Source: Carposina sasakii (lineage: Eukaryota > Arthropoda > Insecta > Lepidoptera > Carposinidae). Taken from it: DNA of 64,000 nucleotides. The position numbers and the translations under genes are program-made. Of the stretch, positions 21,183 through 33,420 are shown in pieces. The notes beneath the pieces were generated by a model, which did no database searches, was not told where the DNA came from, and saw only the letters and a program-made list of their open reading frames with translations. The DNA lies in the NCBI GenBank assembly GCA_014607495.2, contig CP053166.1, positions 8,574,455 through 8,638,454 of the forward strand. Direction: 5' to 3'. The number at the start of each line of letters is the position of its first letter. The first letter of the stretch is position 1.

Positions 21183-24100
21183 CACCAATGAAATTTATTA
21201 TCATCATGGATCCATGACTATGATTGGTGAATATCACACGCATCCGTGGCATATCATATCTCTAGTGAAAAGGCAGCCTTATCCTACGAGCCGTGTCGAC
21301 GCCCACCGACGTGATAGTTACACTGATACATAGAACCTGATAAATTGTTAAATTACTTGTACACGTTACAATATAGTACTTTATTTATGGGGTTCCGTTG
21401 TACAAAGAGGTAGGTACACAATATAGCAATAAATAATAATATATGCTCATGTCTGTTTTAATATCTCAGCTTGCCTGAGAATGTGATAACTGAGTCTCGT
21501 ATAAATAAGTAAGTATATTAAACGTTGTATTCCTTATAATTTGTTATAAGGTATTTAAAATACTACATACGTTATTATACATATATTATACAGTTAACAT
21601 AAAGCATACTTTAAAAAATTCAAATATACATCTTTTGAATTCTAATCTAATCTTTATAAGTTTCTAATGCTTTATTGTACACAGTAAAGTTTTCACAAAT
21701 AAAGTTTATGACAAAGAAAATGTACAAAGGCGTGCTTATCTCTAAAAGAGATTTCTTCCTGCAAACCAACGGTGAAAGAGAAATTAACATAAGAGGTAGG
21801 TATGTGTGCACACAAACAGACCAATAAACTAAATAATTAAATAAAACAAAAGACATAAACCTAAAATAAACAAAAATACCTAAATAGACTACATAAACAT
21901 AAATACCTAAATAAAACACATAAACATAGATAAGCATAGATAAATAGTATACAAACTAAAGGATAAAAATAACATCAAATGTAAGTATATTGGTATACAA
22001 TAGTAAGAAACCAATAATCAGACAGTATTAATCAAGAAGATGGGAGAGATAAATAATGGATGTTTCATGTTTAATTCATACTTTAACCTATACAAAAAAT
22101 CATAACAAGATTGTAGTTTGTGAATAATATAAGAAATTTAAAAATTCTCGTGACATAAACAAATATTGCGAATACATTGCGAAATAGTATTGTGAAATTC
22201 GCTAAACTCATCAAGTTATTAATGTTGTTATGCTAAACAGCAGGTTTAGATCACGAAGTACCGCAAAGTGGTGAGCGATGACAGTCGACGCAATCAACTT
22301 GTCATTTACGATTCTCTACTAATTTATTTAAACAGCAAGTAAGTACACATACAACCTATTGAGAGCGACCGTTACATGTAAGTGTGTAATATATTAAACA
22401 AGTGCAAAGAAATCGCACAACTCTCGAACCGAGTGGTGAACGGAGAAGTTACCTGATTAATAGGCTTATATCGAAACCGGACAAGTTAAACGAGGGTTTA
22501 GGATCTCATCTATTATCCTGTAGTTATTACTATCCTGTTATGGGAACACACAGGCGTGTGTATGTATGTATACATATATGTGCGTACGAGTGTAGTGAGG
22601 AGGCCTGTGTTCAGCAGTGGCTGTAATGATGACGTCAAAACCCACTTCTTAGTTATCTTACTTAGCGACTGTATTTCTAGTTAAGAATATCTATCGACTG
22701 AATCGAATGTATCAAATGTAGAATCAATTGAAATTGTTAAGTTTAGCATTATTCCTTTGGAAAAATTTACATATGCTGGTCGAATTCTCGTAAAGAAAAA
22801 GAAGTTAAAGGATATTTATTTTCATCTAGGTACCTTTATATTGAATACTTACTATGTATATTCCACTTAGGCATATTTAGATATTATACCGAACCCTCCT
22901 CCAGCATCCGGCTCACACAATACAGTTAAAACAGAATAGAACCCGCTATCACACGCTCGGGGATCGCTCACATGTGCCGTGACGCTACTCGAGCCTCGTG
23001 TGTGAATGTAATTAGCAACTGTTTTTACAATTACGCGCCTCTATGAAATAGCTAAGATAAACAGGTCTACCAAAAGTGGCTGAAATTCATCGTAATTAAT
23101 TAAATTGCTCGCCTAAAATGGCGTCCGTTGTTAATTACAAGCAACACGCTTATAGTTATTATACGAGTACTTGTTATTACCAAAACCAGAAGTAATGCGT
23201 AAACTAACTAAACATAATAATATTATTTACTAGCGGACGCCCCCGACTTCGTCAGCGAAAACTGCATGCCAGAATCCAGTCCGATCGGTCCTGTAGTTTG
23301 GGCTGTGCATTGATAGCATGACCACGCATATTGGATATCGTATCGTACGATATCGTATAGTCTCTAAACAAAATTCAACATGGCGGCTATATTTATCGTA
23401 TTAGACAGGCTAAAAGTCGATAAATCGTTTATCATATCGTGTTTCGCAGGTCATGCTAGTTTAAAAGATCTAAGCCCACATAGGATAGACAGGCAGCGGG
23501 AAGTGACTTTGTTTTATACAGGTTTTATACTATATACGCGGCTGTCCCTCTCTATCTTCCGCGTAAAATTCTTAAAATTTACCTTAGTTGTTTTCCGTTC
23601 CGTGGGAGTTTAGGAATATCCCTTCTTGTGGACCTATCCGTTAAAAAAGAAACTACGGTAAATATAAGGTTTTTAGCTTCTATAGGGCGTTGGCGTTGAT
23701 GAAATAGGCAGGACATGTCACTTTATACGAATATACTCGTAATAGACTAGTGGCCATAGGTATTGTGTATTCGCGTAAACTTTAGGATTCCCGTTATTTC
23801 CGAAATCTCTACTCAGTGAACCTATTGATATATCACAAAATTTCGCCACGTTTGTAGTCGCACAACACATTGTATGCATTTCTCATGGTAATTACGAACG
23901 ATTGTAAACGTACCTCTGACAAAGGTGAGCGTTAGGTTAACTGCCGGTATTTTTATGGATAATTATTATTAATGAAATGTCAAATAACAAGGCTGAGCGA
24001 CCTTTTGGCATATGGTAATAACAATGTTGTATTTATGTTGCAAGTAATTTATAGAATCTATCGTGTTGCGTAATACCTTGACACTTTGTACATCAGGATC

Positions 24101-26422
24101 TAGAGAAAAATTGAGCTGGCAAACACTTTCACAGGTAGATCAGCTGTTGATTCAAGTTGAGTTCCCGTCGAAAAGTTCATTTTTAATGTCGTTACTTCGT
24201 ACGTAGTTAGTTGCCTGAATATTTTTTTTAAAAGGATAGGTACATCTTGATTAAAAAAGCAATGTATAGCACGTAGTCGTAGTCCAAATATGTTCTACCG
24301 TGTCGTAGTCCCGTAGATGTCGTAGTTCGTAGCGTGCTACGTCTCTACGACTAGCACTGAGCGGTGCCTGACTGCGGTATTTATGGATTGTTTGAACTCC
24401 ATTACGGCTTCCTACCAAAAAATGAAGAATTCTGAAATAAGCTTAAATAAGATAAGGATGCATAAGTCACATAACTGCGAAGTTCATCAAAATTCGTTCT
24501 GTAGTTTTTGCATGATATTATTAGTCCAACTACGTACATTTCCACATACATTGTCAGAAAATTTCACTTACTAGAAACGTAATTTCAATTTAATTTCAAC
24601 CGCATGTACCAGCATCGCAGAACTGTACAGAAGATGTCTCACTCACTGTGTTCTTCAGTTGCATTTGTGCATTACGTGCGGTCGTGACTGCGGCGAAGAC
24701 ATGCGGTTTCAGATAAGCTTCCTTGTAGGGATAGATTATTTTTATTAAAAAACCCCGACTTTCTTCCGAGACTTTACCCGCATGTGCTATGAAAATCCCA
24801 CGTATTATACCAATACAAAGGGAGAAAAAATTGAGTCTAGTGAGTTCAGTTGTTATGTTGTACATCATTAGAAAATATTTTATTTTCTTCAATAGTATTC
24901 ATTCCATAATAATATTATTCTAGACCACCGGACATCTAAGTGCTTGTTTTTTTTATATTATGTACATAGTTTGGTTCTTATTTACGCAGTCAGGTTTTTG
25001 GATTTTTTAAATTGTGATTTTTTTGTCATAAGTTGCGAACTTAAGCCAGTTTAATCATAAAACTATTTCATATACCCCACACCACTGTGTGAAAAAGATA
25101 GTCATAAGGCTCGTATAATTACATCAAGAAGAGATATTTAATCATGACTCTCCCGGGTTTCCCGTTATTATCCCGGATGTAATTTCCCGGACAATCTCCG
25201 ATCAGATTAAATCGATAATGTTATTTATGTGTAATTTGTTATTGGTGTGTAATTAACTTTACAGTTTACTTCCACCGGACATTGATTGTTTGTTTTATAA
25301 TCTTCATAACAGGATATACCGGGAATTTCGTTGATCTTTTAAGTTTTCAATTTGTTTTAAAATTTAATACGAAGTTTATTTCACACTAGCAGTATGTGCT
25401 CTCGCTTTGCTTCGGTATCTTTTTTATTTTTTCGTTGTTCATATAGACGATTGGCTTTTCTTTAGTTCAGTGAACACTGTAGATATAGATTCACTATTTT
25501 TCTTAAGGATAACATCATTTTTATAACCATTTTTCTGTAGTTTACATGGATGGAGTCGAAGGCTTCAACTAGTTATTTATATTCGATGATGTTATGGATA
25601 ATTTACCAAGTGGATGTTGAATTTCTGTTGGAATAACAAGTGACGCGATGACGACATGATAAAAAAATGTCGTGTACTATCTGATACCTACTCAAGTATA
25701 TATGTTGGTATATAAGATGAAGCTATCAAAAGTATCTCACAAAGCCACAATTAACTTGATCGTTGTTTACGCATCGCACGAACGTTTGTCTCTGCCTGGA
25801 ATCCATCCTACTACCCGCGGCTCGACTCTAAAGGTTATCTAATTGGCAATCCGGCTTGCTCCCGGTCCACAGGGGTCACAAACTTATCTTCGTTGCTGAC
25901 CATGGGGATTTGAAACTCTATACCATCGACATAAGGGTTTTGCTAACTGTAGATTTAATGATGAATTGTATGGCTTCCTAGACGTATGGTTGTGGTATGA
26001 CCACAGATAAGTTACAATAAACCGGATTGTGTTTTGTTTGTCCTATTTCTAAAGGTTACTTGATAATTACAATACAAGCAGTGTTCTTGTCACTATAAGT
26101 AAATCAAATCATGACCGAAATATAAATATAAACAATTATTTAAGTAATACCCAGCTAATTCAATTAAATTATTTTGCAATAAAAGGTCACATACATTTTT
26201 ATCATTATGTCACAATCACCTAAAGTGAATTGCAGGGATTGTCAAAACCAGTGAATTTGGCTAACAAACAATTACAATGTCATGGTCTTGTAATAAGGTA
26301 AGTACATACTGTCTTGTTAATTGAATTAATGAATTACCAATTTAATATTTTATGGTTTAACATTTTTGCAAACTTTAAAAATAATTTAGCGAGGAATAGA
26401 CCCTAATAGTATTAGTTATCAT
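21183..26422. other. Long gene-free region with scattered repeat scraps
   Basis: No coding region is recognised. Visible items are: the right flank of the DIRS insertion (21183-21300), which is repeat-derived; low-complexity ACCTAAATA/ATAAACATA text at 21860-21945 (the 96-codon frame there is an artefact); a hairpin-prone GC patch at about 22950-23005; a Helitron-like end at 23230-23300 (CTAGCGGACGCCCCCGACTT); a CGTAG-rich tract at about 24270-24355; and a CCCGGG/CCCGGA-rich scrap at about 25148-25195. Confidence 0.45.
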
Positions 26423-26667
26423 CATGAACGTATAAAGAATAACGGTCAGAGTGTTGTCAATACACAGAGTGAGGCATTCATAGTTAGCTCGGTAACGATA
26501 TTCTATGGAGTAGGGATGTGTAATGACGCGTTATCCAACCACACATACAAACCATAGTGAGCTCGGCGCCTACTAGAAAATACGCACACATGCGCAACGC
26601 GCCGCCATTTCGGTGCTTCAATCTGTGCATTCATAGCATTACGTCCGTTGTTCTTTATACGTTCATG
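26423..26667. mobile_element. hAT-like MITE, copy A
   Basis: The 245-bp element begins CATGAACGTATAAAGAATAA and ends CTTTATACGTTCATG, near-perfect inverted tips. It is flanked by GTTATCAT on the left (26415-26422) and GTTATAAT on the right (26668-26675), a 7 of 8 match. An 8-bp duplication is the hAT superfamily signature. The interior has no transposase. Related copies are at 34705, 40290, 43865 and 54606. Confidence 0.82.
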
Positions 26668-28409
26668 GTTATAATGCGGAAACAGTGATGCTAGATTTTA
26701 ATTATCATAATAGACTTGATTATCTACAAAATGACTACACTGTGTTAGTTCGGCACATAGACTTCACATCATACATATTGGTATTACATGGCTCCGCCGG
26801 CATATTGTATGTGATGGACACTTGACTTCAGACAGCGCTCCAGAAGCCATCATAATAACGAGATATTTTTCGTTTTTTTTTCTATAATTTTCCATAATTA
26901 CAAATAGATCTAAAACATTGATTAAAATCAATATCCGGAAAGTTTCATTATTTTTAGCGATAATCGGGTCTAAAAGAGGACCTGTCAAATGTCTAAACCA
27001 ATTTGCGGGATATTGTAAATAAGGAACACGTTTCGATGTAACAAGTTTTACGAGTACTTACTACAAGTAAATATTTAACTAGGTGTAATATCTTAGTCTC
27101 TTGGCACAAATATGGGTACTTAGGTACAAAGCTAAAGTAAGCATAAATATTTACACCGTGATCAAAGCCTTTAAATAATTGAAACAAAGCCAAAGTAAGG
27201 TAAATTCATTGACCTGCATTGATCAAATGTTAGAACGCCCAATCTTAAAGAATTTGAAATAATTATCTTTTATAATCTATAAGAAATATTGAGAAAATCA
27301 AGTTAATTATGGTATAATCTTATACACATCACACAATATATCTTAATCCGGGCAAAAACGATCCGCCATTTGGCACTATGTTAGCAACCGTCTCATTAAT
27401 ATTACATCTGTACAGAATGTTAACCTCAAGCTCATTTGTATCCATTCAGTACCTACCAGCCCACGTCATCGCCTAAACTGTTTGTTTTCTATAGGTATTT
27501 AAGCCAATGCGTAGGAAAAGATATTTGTTAGTGAAACTGTATCGTGTTTATCAAAGTTTATATTATTCAAGTTAGACCAAATTGTGTTTACAAAACCGCG
27601 CCTGAGGCTAAACACTCTTAACACACCGTTTTAAATTACCTTTGACAAAAAAACACACGCTATAGCTATGAAATTTAGACCATGTTTTAAAGATTTTTGT
27701 AAAATAAGGTAAATCTTTTGATAATTCGTTGATTTTGAGGGTATATAATTATTTAATAAAAGTTTGATTGGTTGCGTAGCCAATTTTTGTGACTTTGTGA
27801 CGAAACAACACTACTACCTAGCGAGATTGTCCTAAATGCGATTGAAGGGTATACCTAATGATTAAAATACATATTCGCTTGGTAACCAATTTTGTAGGTA
27901 CTCGCTAGAGCTTAGATGCTAGCTGGAATATCCTAACTGGTAGATCTATTGAAGCAGAGTACTTCAGAAGCCATTATCTCCAGTTGCATTCTCGTGAGCA
28001 TTTCATTCTCCACGCCAGCACAAGTGGTATGTCATGTCACGACGCGATGAGCGACACGTAACGATCGCATTTAACACAATACATTAACATTTGCTTGCCA
28101 GCTCGTTAGTGCACGACAGAAAATGAGCCACTTCACCGACAACTCGAAGGTTATAGCATGGCTAGTTAAAATAACAAGCGATTCTTTGGTGTGTAATGTT
28201 CCTAATTCTTATTTTACGAGTCAATTCTTAAGCTCGGTACTGTTCAATGTTATACGGTGCAGTGCAATGCATTTGCAACTAGCATACAGCCGTGTACCTA
28301 AATCTATGTAAAAGGGTTTGGCGGCTTTCGCCGTAACATGATGTACTGACTGCATAAATGCTCGCTGTGTAACATGTAACATTACACCGCGTAACGTGTC
28401 AGCCAGTAC
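26668..28409. other. Intergenic region, nothing recognised
   Basis: AT-rich throughout except a mixed-composition patch at about 28010-28110. No frame or repeat could be supported. Confidence 0.4.
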
Positions 28410-28717
28410 CAGGGGGTCTACTCTGAAATGCCGCTTTCGAATCTTTCGGTCCGACCGAAGCGCGACCGAATCGAAGTCTTTGACCCTACTACAAAATTGC
28501 TTCGAATATTCACAACTCATTCAGAACCATAGAGAATAATTCACATAGACTAATATTATAAGCCTTCTATTATCTAGCCTTATACCTGTCAATCAGAGTT
28601 CGATCGGACCGAATGAAAAAACGGCGCGACTGATCCGATCGAAGGAAGTTGGTAGCAGGAAACACCTCGATATTCGGCCGATACTTCGATTATCGTCACT
28701 TCAGAGTAGACACCCTG
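28410..28717. mobile_element. Foldback-like element with CAGGGGGTCTACTCTGAA end, copy 2
   Basis: It starts CAGGGGGTCTACTCTGAAAT and ends TTCAGAGTAGACACCCTG, giving inverted tips of about 18 bp. The interior is the inverted version of 11662-11991. The 99-codon frame crossing its left end is not a gene. No target duplication was found next to the tips. Confidence 0.72.
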
Positions 28718-29541
28718 ATCTATAATTGATACTCGTATCCATCAAAGCTGTCACATTGATGAAATACTATCTTTTGAAATGTAAGCATATTTCATTTATA
28801 GATACGATTACAACGTCCCTTTCCAAATACATAGTACCTACTAAATACACACCTAGTGTATAGATCTACGTATTTATACATTTACATAAAGGAGTGTTTC
28901 TGTAACTACAAACAAGTCAAGACGCACACAAAAGTGGACAGAACAAGATAGACAAGATACCTACCAGATACATACCAAACCTCAGAGATATATAGACGAG
29001 TGGTCCTAGTCCTAACAACATTTATTCATCGTAAACAGTAGTGATGGATGATTGCACCAAAACTTAACCATCCGAATGATTCGATATCTGGAATTCGAAT
29101 GAATCATTCATCAGCAGGATACAAGAAAATATCAACCAGTGTTAATTCGTTCATACTGCGCTGGGTAAGCTACATTGACAGTCGAAGTGTAAAATTGATT
29201 ATCACGTCTTCTCTTAGTTTCCTCTGTAGACCACACAGACAACTATTCATTATCCCCCTCACTTGCGTATATCAAGGAAATACTTGCAATCATCGTATAC
29301 AAAGTTGAGGATAATGACACGGCTTTCCGGATGTCAGACATAGTTGTGTGCAAACGGGGATTGATTGACAAACAGGATGCACGAGGTTGCAGCCTGACGA
29401 CTGGTAATATATTGTTAACGCTTGGGTATCGAGTTCGAGGACTTAAATAACAAATTAGTGTCCCCCGTGACTGCACAAAATGTAGCTACAATCGCTACAA
29501 AATTTGGTATACAATTTAATGTCTAGGTATATTATGCTTAT
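28718..29541. other. Intergenic spacer, nothing recognised
   Basis: Short frames of 77-86 codons overlap on both strands at 29048-29476 without recognisable motifs. No repeat was identified. Confidence 0.35.
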
Positions 29542-29948
29542 GACTTAAAAAAAAATAACTGACTTCAAACTTTAACTAAAAAGCGATAAATAACGTAACT
29601 AATTTATCTACTTAATACATATTAAATATCTAAAATTATTTAAATATTTACAACTTAATACCTAATAGTAATACTTTAACAAAGTCATTTTTAACTATTT
29701 AAATATTTATAATTATCACTTATTTTTTGGAGTCGGTGCCAGCCTAGGTAACGTAGTCTGTTGTGTTGATGGACGCGCGCGGCTGGCAAAGCCACACACA
29801 CGGCAAAATACAATACGGTGTAGTAGGCAGGGCACGCGGTAATGCAATTTTTCTTGGTTTTACTATGAATTTTAGTGTCGGTCAGTTTTCTTAATTACAT
29901 TTATTTGTTTGGCTGAAGTTTGAAGAAGGTTATTTTTTTTTTAAAGTC
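29542..29948. mobile_element. TIR element or MITE of about 407 bp
   Basis: The left end GACTTAAAAAAAAATAACTG followed by ACTTCAAAC is mirrored on the right (GTTTGAAGAAGGTTATTTT then AAAGTC). Between them lies GC-rich text near 29728-29830, including GGAGTCGGTGCCAGCCTAGG. Elements with this outline are frequent in Lepidoptera. It has no coding capacity. Superfamily not determined. Confidence 0.5.
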
Positions 29949-30009
29949 AGTTTATTTCTCGATTTTTAGTTGTGTTAATCCGTTGTGGACTTAAATAGAT
30001 GCTAGTTTA

Positions 30010-30402
30010 TACAGGCTGATTTTTGGTCGTCAACGTTCCCGAAAACTACGTAATCTCCTCATCATCACGATCATTTTTCTCCTTGGAAGCATACCTGGGA
30101 AGTGTCTGGTTTCCAAAATATTAGGGTCCATAGTTGAGTAAGTAGACTGCGTTTTTCTGCACAAATGCACATAGACGCGCGTAAAAAGATTTTTCACGAA
30201 AAATAATTTAAATCTCTCTATGAAAAAACTAGCATAAGCACTGGACACTATAAATTTCGCCCGATCAAGTAATAAAAAAAAAATTGAAAAAAATTACATC
30301 GTTTCTCAGCATTTTTTTGGCATAAACTTACTTTATTTGATGTATAGTGTATAGGTATATACACATCGTTAGTTAAGGGTGGCAACGAAAAAACATCCTG
30401 TA
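30010..30402 (-). mobile_element. Mariner-like MITE, copy 2
   Basis: It starts TACAGGCTGATTTTTGGTCG and ends CGAAAAAACATCCTGTA, with TA at both tips. The orientation is opposite to 13700-14085. The two short minus-strand frames inside are by-products. Confidence 0.8.
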
Positions 30403-30457
30403 TACTTAAGGATTTCATCGTTACCATCTCAGGAGTAGTACCTACCCGTATAAGTAT

Positions 30458-30940
30458 CACGTTAGCCCTACATATATAGTTTCCATCGACTAATTGCAGT
30501 ACTGTCCCCTAAGTCCTAACCGTTAAGGAGTTCTGTAGCTTGACCATCAGCACAGCAGCATCAGATGTTGATTCAAGTAACACGTTAGCCCTACATACTA
30601 CTAAATAGTTTCCATCGATCAATTGCAGTACTGTCTCCCGACTCCTAACCGTTAAGGAGTTCTGTAGCTTCATCAGCAGCACAGCAGCATCAGATGTTGA
30701 TTCGAGTTACACGTTTGCCTTACATACTAATAAATAGTTTCCTACGACCAATTGCAGTACTGTGGGGTTCTGTAGCTTCATCATCAGCACAGCAGCATCA
30801 GATGTTGATTCAAGTAACACGTTTGCCCTAAATACTACTAAATAGTTTTCATCGACCAATTGCAGTACTGTATCCCAACTCCTAACCGTTAAGGAGTTCT
30901 GTAGCTTCATCATCAGTACAGCAGCATTAGATATTGACAC
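30458..30940. repeat. Four-unit tandem array, unit about 123 bp
   Basis: Units begin CACGTTAGCCCTACAT or a variant at 30458, 30581, 30710 and 30818. Each carries CAATTGCAGTACTGT, usually CTAACCGTTAAGGAGTTCTG, and CAGCAGCATCAGATGTTGAT. The third unit lacks about 20 bases around the AACCGTTAAGG part. The array sits in a repeat-derived block whose right side (31000-31110) recurs at 35780-35890. The 96-codon minus frame merely repeats the same peptide twice and is not a gene. Confidence 0.8.
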
Positions 30941-30999
30941 CCTGAAGCATATACCTGAGTAAGACATGATTACGTAACAAAAGCACCATACGAGCATAC

Positions 31000-31110
31000 A
31001 ATTTTCGGTGGTTGCCCTAGATTTCTCCTGGATCCCATTATCAGATCCTGACCTGGTGAAAATGGGACCACCTCATAAGTAAACTCTATCCAACAAAAAA
31101 AAAATTTTTT
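31000..31110. repeat. Dispersed repeat fragment
   Basis: The block GGTTGCCCTAGATTTCTCCT then CAGATCCTGACCTGGTGAA and ATGGGACCA has a clear partner at 35780-35860. It is a non-coding retroelement-like scrap. Confidence 0.55.
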
Positions 31111-32095
31111 AATTCCATCTATAACTGACGGAAATATCGGTGAACATACATAAAAAAGAAAAATATTATACATACAGACGAATTGAGAACCTCCTCCTTT
31201 TTTGAATTCGGTTAAAAAGAGAAAAATGAGACTCATTATAAATATTTAAAAGTGTATACGGTCTTTTGTAACTGGATTCACAAAATACTCAAACAATGAT
31301 TTACTAATTAATGTGAAGATAATTTGTTCCATTGTCACGTTCAAAACGAAAGTACCTACATATATTATTTGGTATGTAAAATAAACAGAATTTTCATCCC
31401 GGTTTTACTGTTCACATTATGCAATCGATATCTACTCAAAATGCGATACGATCTCGATAAAATCCATGCCAAGGTGCGGCTGCATCATCTACTCAGAATT
31501 TTATAGGACTGTTCAAGGCAAAGAGCTGTTGGGGAATCTATCATAGGATTGAGGTTTTAATGACACTGGATTCTGATTTCTGAAAATGGCGAGCAAACTA
31601 GATTTAAGCTCGAATAAGGCTTAAAGTATTACACGACTTTGTACTTAAAAGGACGACTGTAGCTACAAGCTTCAAGCCCCTTCATCGAAAATTAGGACAC
31701 CATTTTTTTTTTACATATACCTACTAATCCGAGATATACATAAAACTGTGGCGACGAGCAAAGTGCTAGAGGGATTTTTTCTCTCATATTATTAAAAATG
31801 TCTAGCCGTTTTGTAATAAGTACGGCGTGTTCTACAATATGCCTTCGACAGAAACATAGCAATGAATGATACTACTAACATTGAGTAGTATAAGCTTAGT
31901 GCAGATGGTGAATCGATAAACCTAATTGTTAATTCAGTCGATCTACAGCCAATTTCAATAACCGATCTCGAGAGTCTTTTTGCATATTTCAGATTAGACG
32001 TTCCATTATTTTTATACAAAATTTAAAATTTGGAATTTTTTAAAATCCGAGCTTCTTTATGATAAAAAATATTAATAAAGAAATGAAAGAATTCT
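31111..32095. other. Intergenic spacer, nothing recognised
   Basis: AT-rich DNA with short frames of no recognisable character. Confidence 0.4.
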
Positions 32096-32169
32096 TCACC
32101 CGAGTGAGATTTGAACTCACGACCTCTCCCAAACCGTGCTTTCGCTCTAACCAACTGAGCTCTCGGATG
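32096..32169 (-). pseudogene. tRNA-like sequence with broken anticodon stem
   Basis: Read on the minus strand, 74 bases fit the tRNA cloverleaf at most positions. The acceptor stem CATCCGA pairs fully with TCGGGTG (one T-G wobble). The D arm is GCTCAGTTGGTTAGAGC, the variable loop AGGTC, and the T arm GTGAG-TTCAAAT-CTCAC pairs perfectly. Discriminator is A. The anticodon stem (AAAGC against GGGAG) does not pair, and position 33 is C rather than T, so the gene cannot make a normal tRNA. A tRNA pseudogene or the head of a SINE are the two likely readings. Internal promoter boxes are kept. Confidence 0.65.
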
Positions 32170-32711
32170 ACGAATTTTACCATCTCTTTTTACATTACAT
32201 TTTTGGCAACGTAATTTTTTCATCCCGGCAGCTATACACTAGCCAAATCTCGGCAAACAAAGCTGAATCCCTCAGCACAATGTTTAATGATAAAACGATT
32301 AAACATATCCTAACTATTCTTTATGATCTCCAGCATTGAAAAGCCGATAATATGCTTCATCATACAAGGTATGTTATGTTCGTGTTTCATTGTATTTTGT
32401 ATACTATATGTACCTATACATACATAGGTACATACAGGGCAGGAAACTGAAACAAACCGGTTGTTGTTCCTTGTTGTTGATCGGTTCTGAAAACATAGCG
32501 GTACATATTTGAAATTTCATTTACGCGAATAGAATTGCTGATTTTGTGAATATTTCTACCTATGTAATCGTATACATAAACAAATATATAAATGCAAGAC
32601 CACGAAAGAGATCCTTCAAACAATTTATCAAAGCGGGGTCAGATGTAAAAGATTACAAGTTGCTGGCCCATCGCCTGAGAAAGTCGTTTCTGTTCTGAGT
32701 TCTAGTCGACT
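32170..32711. other. Intergenic spacer
   Basis: No gene or repeat recognised. Short frames only. Confidence 0.35.
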
Positions 32712-32845
32712 AGTTGAGATGTACAAGTTCGGTTAGTAGTGACAGGTGGTCCGCCTATCGCCTACAAAACACCACAATACTCTCTTGTCCCTCTACAGAC
32801 TTGTACAGTATGCCCGGGAAGAGAAGCAGCTGTAGTATTATACGT
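32712..32845 (+). repeat. Dispersed repeat, copy 1 (partial)
   Basis: It contains GAGATGTACAAGTTCGGTTA, TAGTGACAGGTGGTC and TGCCCGGGAAGAGAAGCAGC. Fuller copies are at 39683-39897 (inverted) and 54297-54535. The 85-codon frame across it is an artefact shared with the copy at 54.4 kb. Confidence 0.7.
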
Positions 32846-32885
32846 TTTTTTTCACTCCCAGAGCCACAGAAGACATTTATAAAAT

Positions 32886-33122
32886 TACTAGTGGACGCCC
32901 GCGACTCCGTCCGCGTGGACTGCAAAAAAAAACAAAATGTTGATATAAACCCGATTAAAATATTTATATGATATTTTTTCGAAATAAAAAGTAGCCTATG
33001 TTCTGTCTCAGGGTCTAAAGATTGTCTGTACCAAATTTCATCAAAATCGGTTGCGAGGTTTAAGCGGGAAAGCGTAACAGACAGACAGACAGAGTTACTT
33101 TCGCATTTATAATATTAGTTGG
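32886..33122 (-). mobile_element. Helitron-like repeat, copy 1
   Basis: Read on the minus strand it runs from AATATTATAAATGCGAAAG, through CTGTCTGTCTG and AACCGATTTTGATGAAATTTG, to GGACGGAGTCGCGGGCGTCC and ends ACTAGT. The CTAGT end after a GC-rich block suggests a Helitron, and such text is abundant in Lepidoptera. A near-identical second copy follows at 33136. Confidence 0.55.
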
Positions 33123-33135
33123 GATATTATATTAT

Positions 33136-33420
33136 AGCGGCCGCCCACGACTTCGTCCGCGTCAGAATTGCTGTCATTCCTTGCGTAAGAATATCCTTTC
33201 TTATCAGATTAAGAAATCCCATACAAACTTTCAACCTCTATTTCAACCCCTTCATCCCTTTTTTTCGAAATAAAAAGTAGCCTATGTTCTGTCTCAGGGT
33301 CTAAAGATTGTCTGTACCAAATTTCATCAAAATCGGTTGCGAGGTTTAAGCGGGAAAGCGTAACAGACAGACAGACAGACAGACAGAGTTACTTTCGCAT
33401 TTATAATATTAGTTGGGATA
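33136..33420 (-). mobile_element. Helitron-like repeat, copy 2, in tandem with copy 1
   Basis: From TTTTTCGAAATAAAAAGTAG to the end it looks identical to copy 1 by eye, except that the CAGA microsatellite is two units longer. The left part (33136-33260) differs from copy 1. The tandem arrangement may reflect insertion beside a relative or unequal exchange. Confidence 0.55.

Noticed and set aside
16150..21200. Target-site duplication around the DIRS element
   Set aside because: No direct repeat beyond one or two bases flanks the ends, as expected for tyrosine-recombinase insertion.
21647..21937. 96-codon minus frame rich in Tyr and Val
   Set aside because: It arises from low-complexity ACCTAAATA/ATAAACATA DNA.
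28221..28520. 99-codon minus frame
   Set aside because: About a third lies in the foldback-like element at 28410 and it has no protein motif.
30707..30997. 96-codon minus frame with an internal peptide repeat
   Set aside because: The peptide repeat reflects the 123-bp tandem array, not a protein.
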